DNA of 5,111 bases, taken from an uncultured Ruminococcus sp. (GTDB lineage Bacteria > Bacillota > Clostridia > Oscillospirales > Ruminococcaceae). Each line of letters starts with the position of its first letter. The first letter of the stretch is position 1. Position numbers and translations under genes: made by a program. The DNA is taken from the NCBI GenBank assembly GCA_947176565.1, contig CAMWRC010000112.1, positions 1 to 5,111 on the forward strand, written 5' to 3'. Of the stretch, positions 1 through 5,101 are shown one piece after another. Under the pieces are notes generated by a model. The model did no database searches and was not told where the DNA came from. It was given only the letters and a program-made list of their open reading frames with translations.

Positions 1-24
1 ATATACTTGTATGGGATAAATATT

Positions 25-47
25 TTGCTGATATGCCGTATCAGCAA
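25..47. promoter_or_regulatory. 9-bp perfect inverted repeat upstream of the ABC operon (possible operator or leader hairpin)
   Basis: The arms TTGCTGATA (25-33) and TATCAGCAA (39-47) are perfect reverse complements around a 5-base centre. The repeat ends 10 bases before the AGGGAGG ribosome-binding site of the ATPase gene. No T-run follows it, so it is not an ordinary terminator. A TATACT at 2-7 would make an acceptable -10 box, which would put the repeat in the early transcribed leader, but its -35 would lie outside the window. A dimeric repressor site is the natural reading of a palindrome in this place. A small RNA hairpin is the alternative. The repeat is seen directly and its function is inferred. 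Confidence 0.45.
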
Positions 48-68
48 TACATGAAACAGGGAGGATTT

Positions 69-809
69 ATGGAAAATATTCTTGAAGTCAAGGGACTGTC
101 AAAACAGTATTCCAAAGTTCTTGCGGCGGACAGCGTTTCATTTGAAATCGCAAAAGGCGAAATATTCGCTCTTATCGGTCCGAACGGAGCAGGAAAAACA
201 ACTACTATACGCATGATTTCAACGCTTCTAAAGCCAACAAGCGGAGATGCAGTCGTTGCAGGTCACAGCATTATAAAAGAACCCGAAAAAGTCCGTCAGG
301 CAATAACATATCTGCCCGATGAAGCCGGCGCATATAAGAATATGACCGGAAAAAAATATCTGCGGTTCATGGCAGGACTTTTCTCAAACGATATTGATAC
401 TATCAACGACTATGTCGAACGCGCTGAAAATATGTGCGGTCTCGGTGACAGACTGAAAGATAAAATCGGAACGTACAGCCGCGGCATGATACGCAAGCTT
501 CTGCTTTCACGGGCAGTCATGACAAAACCGGCTCTTGCAATTCTGGACGAGCCGACCAGCGGTCTTGATGTTCTCAACGCCATGGAAATACGCCGCATGA
601 TAAAAAAACTCGCTTCCGAAGAAGGTATGTCATTCCTGCTTTCGTCGCATAATATGCTTGAAATAGAATTTGTTTCAGACCGCGTGGGAATAATCGCAAA
701 GGGACATCTTCTTGTTACCGGAAAAACAGACGAACTCAAACAGCGTTACAATGCCGCAAATCTCGAAGAAGTCTTTGAAAGGGTGGTGAATGATAATGAA
801 ATTCTTTAA
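69..809 (+). CDS. ABC transporter ATP-binding protein, NatA-like
   Basis: This 246-residue protein is a single nucleotide-binding domain that should energise the permease encoded next, working at the inner face of the membrane. The Walker A motif GPNGAGKTT is at residues 37-45. The Q-loop region reads YLPDE (81-85), with an acidic residue where many ABC proteins have Gln, as is common in NatA/CcmA relatives. The signature is the relaxed form YSRGM (136-140). Walker B LAILDEP is at 156-162, the D-loop SGLD at 164-167 and the switch His is H194 in SSH. The C-terminus NLEEVFERV is typical of NatA-type ATPases. The start at 69 is preferred because AGGGAGG lies at 58-64. The frame stays open upstream to the window edge (other ATGs at 33 and 51), but those starts lack a ribosome-binding site and would add residues before the conserved domain start. 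The family is clear; the substrate (Na+, drug, peptide or lipid) is not. Confidence 0.95.
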   Translation: MENILEVKGLSKQYSKVLAADSVSFEIAKGEIFALIGPNGAGKTTTIRMISTLLKPTSGDAVVAGHSIIKEPEKVRQAITYLPDEAGAYKNMTGKKYLRFMAGLFSNDIDTINDYVERAENMCGLGDRLKDKIGTYSRGMIRKLLLSRAVMTKPALAILDEPTSGLDVLNAMEIRRMIKKLASEEGMSFLLSSHNMLEIEFVSDRVGIIAKGHLLVTGKTDELKQRYNAANLEEVFERVVNDNEIL

Positions 810-2109
810 TCTCCTCAAAAAAGAACTTTCAGAACTTATCAACGCACAGACAATCATAAGCCTTGCAGTTGTAATCGTAATGTTCGCATTTCTGGGCAAT
901 GTCATGGATACTACTGTCGAAAAAGCTGTCAAACAGGAATATACAGTAACTATCGCTGATAATGACAAAACCAGTCTGACAGCTGAACTTCTTGAGAATA
1001 TACGACAGAAAGGCGGAAATGTCAATCTTATAAATGCTGAGAGTGAGGATTATTCTGAAATTCTCCGTTCCGCCGGAAAAGAAAGCATGATTATTATTCC
1101 TGCCGGATTTACGGAAACTCTTGAAAACGGCGAAGCTCCGGAACTTGTCAGCATCTCAGAAATGAAATCAGCCGCTATGATATCAAATTTATCAAATAAC
1201 AATGACGGCGCAGTAAGCTTTATAAAATCATGTATTGCTGATATATTTGCCGGGAAAGCAGGAATTTCAGAAAAAGATATAAAGCTTATAAATTCTCCGG
1301 TTAATATTTCGGAATACACCGTAGTCAATGATAAATCCGCTGATGTCTCCGCAAGCGATGTCATGAGCAAAATAATGATGCAGAGCATGATTCTGCCGAT
1401 TATCGTCTTTCTGCTGATAACTATGACTTCACAGATGCTTATGAGCGCGATTGCAAATGAAAAAATCGACAAGACGCTTGAAACGCTTCTGTCAGCTCCT
1501 GTATCAAGAATATCAATATTAGGAGCGAAAATGCTTTCAGCTGCAATTGTCGCGCTCCTGAACGCCGCGGCATTCATGATAGGATTTTCATTCATGATGA
1601 ACAGCGCAATGGGTACAGTCACTGCCGATATGAGCAGTATGCCGATTTCTGAATTTATGCCTGTTGAGGACGCGCTGGAACGTCTCGGACTTTCACTCAG
1701 TGCAGGTGATTATATTATCGTCGGAATACAGCTCTTTGCAACTATCATGATATGTCTTTCAGTATCGCTTGTATTAGGCTCTCTCGTCAACGATACAAAA
1801 CAGGCACAGACAATGATTATGCCGCTTATGTTCATGGCAATGATTCCGTATATGATTTCCATGTTCGCCGATATAAACAGCCTGCCGATAGTTATAAGAC
1901 TGATAGTCTATGCGATTCCGTTCACACACACATTTTCAGCAATACCTAATATAATGTTCGGCAATACAACTATACTTATTATCGGTCTTATTTATCAGAT
2001 TATCGTATTTGCTGTATGTATGTTCTTTGCGGTAAGGCTTTTCCAGTCGGATAAAATTCTGACGGCAAATCTTAATTTCAAGAAATCAAAAAGCAAAAAA
2101 AATAATTAA
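796..2109 (+). CDS. ABC-2 type transporter permease, NatB-like
   Basis: This 437-residue membrane protein is the expected partner of the preceding ATPase; together they should form an export complex. It has one N-terminal membrane segment (about 19-37), a large extracytoplasmic region (about 40-190), then a cluster of five or six hydrophobic segments (about 195-216, 243-268, 304-330, 337-358, possibly 363-383, and 391-413). This is the NatB / ABC2_membrane_3 layout. The cytoplasmic stretch NEKIDKTLETLLSAPVS (221-237) matches the E-K-x-x-x-T-L-E-x-L-L-x-x-P-V-S element of the family, a coupling segment near the ATPase. The C-terminus is Lys-rich and cytoplasmic. The start at 796 is chosen over the ATG at 790 because GGGTGGTG (781-788) sits 7 bases from 796 but only 1 base from 790. 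The gene overlaps the ATPase gene by 14 bases, so translation is probably coupled. The substrate is not deducible. Confidence 0.93.
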   Translation: MKFFNLLKKELSELINAQTIISLAVVIVMFAFLGNVMDTTVEKAVKQEYTVTIADNDKTSLTAELLENIRQKGGNVNLINAESEDYSEILRSAGKESMIIIPAGFTETLENGEAPELVSISEMKSAAMISNLSNNNDGAVSFIKSCIADIFAGKAGISEKDIKLINSPVNISEYTVVNDKSADVSASDVMSKIMMQSMILPIIVFLLITMTSQMLMSAIANEKIDKTLETLLSAPVSRISILGAKMLSAAIVALLNAAAFMIGFSFMMNSAMGTVTADMSSMPISEFMPVEDALERLGLSLSAGDYIIVGIQLFATIMICLSVSLVLGSLVNDTKQAQTMIMPLMFMAMIPYMISMFADINSLPIVIRLIVYAIPFTHTFSAIPNIMFGNTTILIIGLIYQIIVFAVCMFFAVRLFQSDKILTANLNFKKSKSKKNN

Positions 2110-2140
2110 AATCACATAATCACGAAAGGGGGTGATTTTA
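2107..2140 (+). promoter_or_regulatory. Inverted repeat pairing the permease stop codon with the SCP2-gene SD and start
   Basis: TAAAATCAC (2107-2115), which begins with the permease TAA stop, is the exact reverse complement of GTGATTTTA (2132-2140). The latter contains the end of the SCP2-gene ribosome-binding site (GGGGGTGAT) and the A of its ATG. A second copy, AATCAC at 2118-2123, can pair with GTGATT (2132-2137), giving an alternative 6-bp hairpin with an 8-base loop. In mRNA either pairing would partly hide the initiation site. A ribosome finishing the permease would melt the longer stem. The pairing is seen in the sequence; a coupling role is inferred, and chance pairing of the SD is possible. 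Confidence 0.4.
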
Positions 2141-2487
2141 TGACATTGAACGAAGTCAATACAGTGAATGAGCTTATTGAAGTTCTCCGTGAAATGGCTG
2201 AAAAGATAGATGTTTCCGGAGCAAACGGTCTTGCCGTTTCATTTGTTGTCAAGGACAAAGACCCGTCAAATTTCTACGTTGCGGTGAACAAAAACGGCAA
2301 CATGGGCTTTGATATACAGCCCTACTATTACAATGACCGCGACTGTGAAATCACAATGAAAATGGAACATCTTATAAAGCTTCTTGACGGTAAACTTGAT
2401 GCTGTTGCTGCGTTTACCCTCGGAAAACTCAAGATTGCCGGTGATTTGGGCAAGGCTCTTGAATTTGCAGAGCTTATCAAAAAGTAA
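2140..2487 (+). CDS. Small SCP2 sterol-binding-domain protein
   Basis: This 115-residue soluble protein consists entirely of one SCP2 fold, a hydrophobic-pocket domain that binds acyl lipids and similar ligands. No signal peptide or membrane segment is present, so it should be cytoplasmic. Recognition rests on the C-terminal half: the order D-C-E-I-T-M (68-73), a helix HLIKLLDGKLDA (77-88), then AFTLGKLKIAGDLGKAL (91-107). This is the classic SCP2 pattern of D-x-x-I-x-M, a helix ending L-x-G-K-L-D, and A-F-x-x-G-K-L-K-I-x-G-D. A strong SD, AAAGGGGGTGAT, ends 4 bases before the ATG. The gene follows the permease by 30 bases with no terminator between them, so it is probably co-transcribed with the ABC pair. 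Whether it delivers a lipid to the exporter is unproven. The family call is firm and the physiological role unknown. Confidence 0.88.
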   Translation: MTLNEVNTVNELIEVLREMAEKIDVSGANGLAVSFVVKDKDPSNFYVAVNKNGNMGFDIQPYYYNDRDCEITMKMEHLIKLLDGKLDAVAAFTLGKLKIAGDLGKALEFAELIKK

Positions 2488-2499
2488 TCAGAATGACAA

Positions 2500-2525
2500 T
2501 GTCCGTGGGTTCAGGCTCACGGACA
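2500..2525. other. 8-bp stem hairpin in the convergent spacer
   Basis: TGTCCGTG (2500-2507) and CACGGACA (2518-2525) form a perfect 8-bp, GC-rich stem. It can be extended inward by a G-T wobble and a G-C pair. It begins 12 bases after the SCP2 stop codon. No clean T-run follows (AGTTATATATC), so it is not a canonical terminator alone. It may protect the 3' end of the plus-strand mRNA or assist the terminator a few bases further on. Confidence 0.5.
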
Positions 2526-2536
2526 AGTTATATATC

Positions 2537-2575
2537 AAAAAATCCTCAGAAACCGAATTTCTGAGGATTTTGTTA
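2537..2575. terminator. Bidirectional rho-independent terminator between the two operons
   Basis: AAAATCCTCAGAAA (2539-2552) and TTTCTGAGGATTTT (2558-2571) form a perfect 14-bp stem with a 5-base loop CCGAA. On the plus strand the stem runs into TTTTGTTATTTAT. On the minus strand it runs into TTTTTTGATATAT. It therefore fits a terminator for both the SCP2 gene and the minus-strand dockerin gene, whose stop codon is only 8 bases from the stem. Confidence 0.92.
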
Positions 2576-2579
2576 TTTA

Positions 2580-3599
2580 TCAGTCGTCTGCAAGAATTTT
2601 CTGAATTTCCAGTGCGTCCAAAGCAGAAATTCCGTCGCCGTCTCCGGTAATATCCGCATTGAATTCGCCCTGCGGTGAAAGTTTATATTTATCGGAATTG
2701 CCGATATTCTGCAATATCAGTGTTGCATCGGCTACAGTGAGTTCTCCGTCATCGTTTGAATCGCCGTCAATACTATTGCAGACATCAATATTCTGAATCC
2801 GTAATGATTCATCCGAATCAGGAACCACAACAACATCTCCCCTATAGGTATAACCTAAATCATTTTTTATTCTCTTTGCAATTTCAAGATGCTCCTCAAA
2901 TCCTATATCATAGTTAGGTTTCAGATAACAGCCTATATAATCATCATAGTAATGCAAATCCGACTCATAATCATACGTCACAACAGTAAAATCAAGATTA
3001 TTATCATCAATATACTGCTGTAGCACTTCGGCTTTGTTTTCCTTTGTCTGGTCATATGCATAACTGGTTATTGACGGTGGAAAAGACCGCTCCTCTAAAT
3101 AAAACCAGCCGTCCGCAGGGAAGTAGTCAAAGCTGACAACTTCAGCAAGTTCTTTCAAATCCTGATATATCTTTTTGGAATGATACATCATCTTATAGAC
3201 ACCGCTGTAATCATATACTCTATACTCAGTTATATCACTGTAGCTGTTAGTCATGATATAGTATGATGAATTATAACTTTGTATGATTTCAGAAACAAGC
3301 TCTGTATCGTCATTATTCCGGAGTCTGATAATCATTTTCGGAGCGATATAGCTTTCAATACGGACAAATGAACAGTCTTTCGCATCTTTTTTATAATAAC
3401 ATCGTGTCCAGTTATCAGGATTTGTACTTTTTTTAGTAAAAAATCCGTCGTCCTCAAATTCCACATAATTTTCCATTTTCTGCTCATACTGCGGAGAGAG
3501 GCTGTTTTCAAAGGTGGCGACAGCACCAGCATTGAGAACATTCACAGAGGAAATTAGAAAAGCACCTGCTGAAAGAATAGATACAAGACGTTTTTTCAT
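2580..3599 (-). CDS. Secreted protein with C-terminal dockerin and unrecognised N-terminal region
   Basis: This 339-residue protein has a signal peptide (MKKR, hydrophobic 6-22, likely cut after AVA at 28). A C-terminal dockerin at about 278-338 should bind a cohesin on a cell-surface scaffoldin. Loop 1 is D280-x-N282-x-D284-G285 ending at D291. Loop 2 starts at D316 (D-x-T-x-D-G) but its closing Asp is D328, one residue further than the usual 12, giving a 13-residue loop. The body (29-275) is rich in Tyr and Asp and matches no family I recognise. Residues 88-162 can be read as a beta-alpha-beta-beta-alpha-beta unit, and 189-260 may be a partial second copy. Cysteines are at 67, 76, 224 and 274. 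The start is set by the signal peptide and by GAGGTGAT at 3604-3611; longer in-frame starts would bury the signal peptide. It lies 16 bases after the protease gene, in the same operon. The dockerin call is firm; the function of the body is unknown. Confidence 0.88.
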   Translation of the reverse strand: MKKRLVSILSAGAFLISSVNVLNAGAVATFENSLSPQYEQKMENYVEFEDDGFFTKKSTNPDNWTRCYYKKDAKDCSFVRIESYIAPKMIIRLRNNDDTELVSEIIQSYNSSYYIMTNSYSDITEYRVYDYSGVYKMMYHSKKIYQDLKELAEVVSFDYFPADGWFYLEERSFPPSITSYAYDQTKENKAEVLQQYIDDNNLDFTVVTYDYESDLHYYDDYIGCYLKPNYDIGFEEHLEIAKRIKNDLGYTYRGDVVVVPDSDESLRIQNIDVCNSIDGDSNDDGELTVADATLILQNIGNSDKYKLSPQGEFNADITGDGDGISALDALEIQKILADD

Positions 3600-3615
3600 A
3601 AATATCACCTCATTA

Positions 3616-4593
3616 TTAATACTTTTTCTCAGAATTTGAACATAAAAAGTTAAGAACTTCCGGAGTGAAACGTGTTGCACGATTATCACCCCCATCTAAT
3701 GATGAAGAGACATGTATTCCAATAACTGTATTATATATGCGTCCATTCACAACTTCCTCTATATATATTGGTGATCCACTGTTACCTGAAGTAACATCAA
3801 TATCATGGAATATATATTCTTCTTCCATATCCACGATTTTTCCGTTTCCAGTATACTTGGCGTGAGTACCATAATCATTCACATCAGTATTATCATTAAT
3901 TTTTTTTGGAAATCCTGTTACCTTTACTTTAGAATCTTTATTTTGCGAATTTTTAGACACCATAGAATCAAGCGGAATACCCATATTGAAACAGATAAAA
4001 TCACTTAAATCCTCTTTAACTGTTATAAGTGCATAATCGTAAACAACATTATATATTGCTCTTTCCTCTCCATAAAATTTGTTATTATTCTCAAGAAATT
4101 CAACCGGAACATGATATTGTACTGGTGTTAAAACGGGATAACTAACACCATTTGAAACTAAACTACCTTCATCATCAAATAATAAAATTTTTTCAATAAT
4201 ACGTGGTTCAAGTGTTCCAGTTTTAACTAAACAATGAGCAGCGGTCGCAATCGTATGTGCATCTACTACAAATCCAGTCGACTGACCATAGACATTTGGA
4301 TCGCTAGGCAAACCTGTCAAAATTTTTACTACACCAATTTTACTCCAATTTTCATATCTGTCATCAGAACCGATGATATTATGAAATGAAATATCATTAT
4401 TAGTTGCTGAACCTCTTGATAAAGAATACTCTTTTATTTTCTTGCCAGTTGTTGCATTATAGATAACATAATCTCGTATATCAGGTCTGTTATCTGCATA
4501 CGAATTAAAAGATGTGACTGCGACTATAAACAAAACTATTGCAAGTGTCGTAGACATAACTTTGATGAACCAACTATTTGATTTAGATATCAT
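3616..4593 (-). CDS. Secreted glutamyl-endopeptidase-like serine protease (S1B, V8 family)
   Basis: This 325-residue trypsin-fold protease is predicted to be exported and to cut peptide bonds after Glu (or Asp). A signal peptide or anchor covers 1-33 (hydrophobic 13-28, possible cut after SYA). Residues 34-72 look like a propeptide. The motif IIGSDDR (73-79) matches the mature N-terminus of Bacillus glutamyl endopeptidases. The triad is H120 in ATAAHC, D186 in YDYALI and S272 in GNSGSP. H294 in VIGIH sits where V8-type enzymes place the His that binds the substrate Glu, so Glu specificity is inferred. The C-terminus ends shortly after the fold (325), with no dockerin, cell-wall sorting motif or repeats. 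The start overlaps the preceding stop as ATGA, and GGGGGTGA lies 4 bases upstream. Three in-frame stops (TAA TAA TGA) end the gene. The coding sequence is visibly more AT-rich than the ABC genes. The protease call is firm; specificity is moderately supported. Confidence 0.93.
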   Translation of the reverse strand: MISKSNSWFIKVMSTTLAIVLFIVAVTSFNSYADNRPDIRDYVIYNATTGKKIKEYSLSRGSATNNDISFHNIIGSDDRYENWSKIGVVKILTGLPSDPNVYGQSTGFVVDAHTIATAAHCLVKTGTLEPRIIEKILLFDDEGSLVSNGVSYPVLTPVQYHVPVEFLENNNKFYGEERAIYNVVYDYALITVKEDLSDFICFNMGIPLDSMVSKNSQNKDSKVKVTGFPKKINDNTDVNDYGTHAKYTGNGKIVDMEEEYIFHDIDVTSGNSGSPIYIEEVVNGRIYNTVIGIHVSSSLDGGDNRATRFTPEVLNFLCSNSEKKY

Positions 4594-4880
4594 GTACTCA
4601 CCCCCGCATCACACAGCAACACTATCCACGAATCAGCTTCTGATACAACACCATTATCGTCCATGTCCAATCTATCATAATTGGTAACTTCAAATTTGCC
4701 TCGAATACATTGTAAAATGAATGTTGAATCGGCAACTGTAATGTCACCATCATCATTAGGGTCTTTACCCATGTTCAAATAATCTTTTTTATACTTAGCT
4801 GAAGAGAAAACCGGTACTACAGAAGAAATTACAACTATTCCTGCTGCAATACTTGCCATAATCTTTTTGAACAACTTCAT
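4590..4880 (-). CDS. Secreted dockerin-only small protein
   Basis: This 96-residue precursor is a signal peptide (MKLFKK, hydrophobic 8-25, likely cut after SSA at 28) followed by little more than one dockerin. The mature protein would be about 68 residues. Ca loop 1 is D40-x-N42-x-D44-G45-x-I47 with D51 closing. Loop 2 is D72-x-D74-x-N76-G77-x-V79 with D83 closing. Each loop is followed by a helix, and a Cys stands exactly 7 residues after each closing Asp (C58 and C90). The first loop and helix (NDDGDITVADSTFILQ) closely resemble those of the dockerin protein two genes downstream, so both may bind the same class of cohesin. The start at 4880 has AAAGGAG at 4888-4894 with a 7-base gap. An in-frame ATG at 4964 lacks an SD and would hide the signal peptide. 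It is first gene of the operon and overlaps the protease gene by 4 bases. No catalytic module is present. Confidence 0.87.
   Translation of the reverse strand: MKLFKKIMASIAAGIVVISSVVPVFSSAKYKKDYLNMGKDPNDDGDITVADSTFILQCIRGKFEVTNYDRLDMDDNGVVSEADSWIVLLCDAGVST
4598..4605 (-). promoter_or_regulatory. Protease-gene SD embedded in the dockerin-only gene
   Basis: On the minus strand GGGGGTGA lies 4 bases before the protease ATG and is formed by the last codons (for Gly, Val, Ser) of the dockerin-only gene. Together with the ATGA stop/start overlap it fixes the protease start and predicts coupled translation of the two proteins. Confidence 0.8.
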
Positions 4881-4987
4881 ATTAAAACTCCTTTCAGTCA
4901 CAAAACGGTTCACGAATGAAATAAACAGCTCAATGGTATCACATTTTCTTTCCGCTTTCAGCATTGGTAATATATTAATCTATATAC

Positions 4988-5016
4988 ATTATATTACAAA
5001 AACAATAAAATGTCAA
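4988..5016 (-). promoter_or_regulatory. Consensus sigma-A promoter of the dockerin/protease operon
   Basis: On the minus strand TTGACA (5011-5016) and TATAAT (4988-4993) are both exact consensus hexamers separated by exactly 17 bases. The upstream flank is A/T-run rich and could act as an UP element. Transcription should start near 4981, giving a leader of about 100 bases before the dockerin-only ATG. A 10-bp AT palindrome TAATATATTA (4968-4977) lies just inside the predicted transcript; in such AT-rich DNA it could be chance. Confidence 0.85.
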
Positions 5017-5046
5017 TACTTTCAAAAAATATTTATTATTTTTATA

Positions 5047-5068
5047 AAAATTGCACAATTACAATTTT
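5047..5068. repeat. AT-rich inverted repeat upstream of the dockerin operon promoter
   Basis: AAAATTG (5047-5053) is the reverse complement of CAATTTT (5062-5068). Inside it a tighter repeat, AATTG-CA-CAATT, occupies 5049-5060. It lies roughly 65-90 bases upstream of the predicted minus-strand start and just outside the candidate plus-strand promoter, a plausible place for a regulator. The local AT richness makes chance quite possible. Confidence 0.25.
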
Positions 5069-5071
5069 AAT

Positions 5072-5101
5072 TCGACATCATCTTTTTAAAAAGCGTATAA
5101 T
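5072..5101 (+). promoter_or_regulatory. Candidate divergent promoter for a gene beyond the right edge
   Basis: TCGACA (5072-5077, one mismatch to TTGACA) and TATAAT (5096-5101, exact) are 18 bases apart. The spacer carries the 12-bp palindrome CTTTTTAAAAAG (5082-5093). The start would fall near 5108, so any gene would lie outside the window. No coding region is seen on either strand from 4881 to the end. Confidence 0.45.

Noticed and set aside
3..68. In-frame upstream extension of the ATPase reading frame to the window edge (with ATGs at 33 and 51)
   Set aside because: Only the ATG at 69 has a good ribosome-binding site (AGGGAGG), and the protein from there begins exactly where NatA-type domains normally begin. 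The extension has no recognisable content and crosses the inverted repeat.
410..1025. Minus-strand frames opposite the ATPase and the permease start
   Set aside because: They are antisense to conserved ABC motifs; their Ser/Arg-rich composition is typical of shadow translation.
1050..1622. 190-codon minus-strand reading frame opposite the permease
   Set aside because: It lies wholly antisense to a well-supported membrane protein gene, has no SD and gives no recognisable protein.
3600..3695. Longer start for the 339-aa dockerin protein, overlapping the protease gene
   Set aside because: The start at 3599 has a GAGGTGAT site and begins a standard signal peptide; the extra residues overlap the protease coding end.
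4590..4593. Programmed frameshift fusing the dockerin-only protein to the protease
   Set aside because: No slippery heptamer is apparent at the junction, and the protease has its own SD and its own signal sequence, so separate translation is simpler.
3616..4593. Protease as a broken gene lacking its dockerin
   Set aside because: The fold is complete beyond the catalytic Ser and ends in three consecutive stop codons, followed directly by the SD of the next gene. No dockerin remnant is seen in the 16-base gap.
4881..4964. 28-residue N-terminal extension of the dockerin-only protein from an ATG at 4964
   Set aside because: There is no ribosome-binding site at 4964, and the extension would place polar residues ahead of a clear signal peptide that has its own AAAGGAG.
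4867..5070. 67-codon plus-strand frame over the leader and promoter of the dockerin operon
   Set aside because: It is low-complexity AT-rich translation overlapping a consensus promoter, with no SD.
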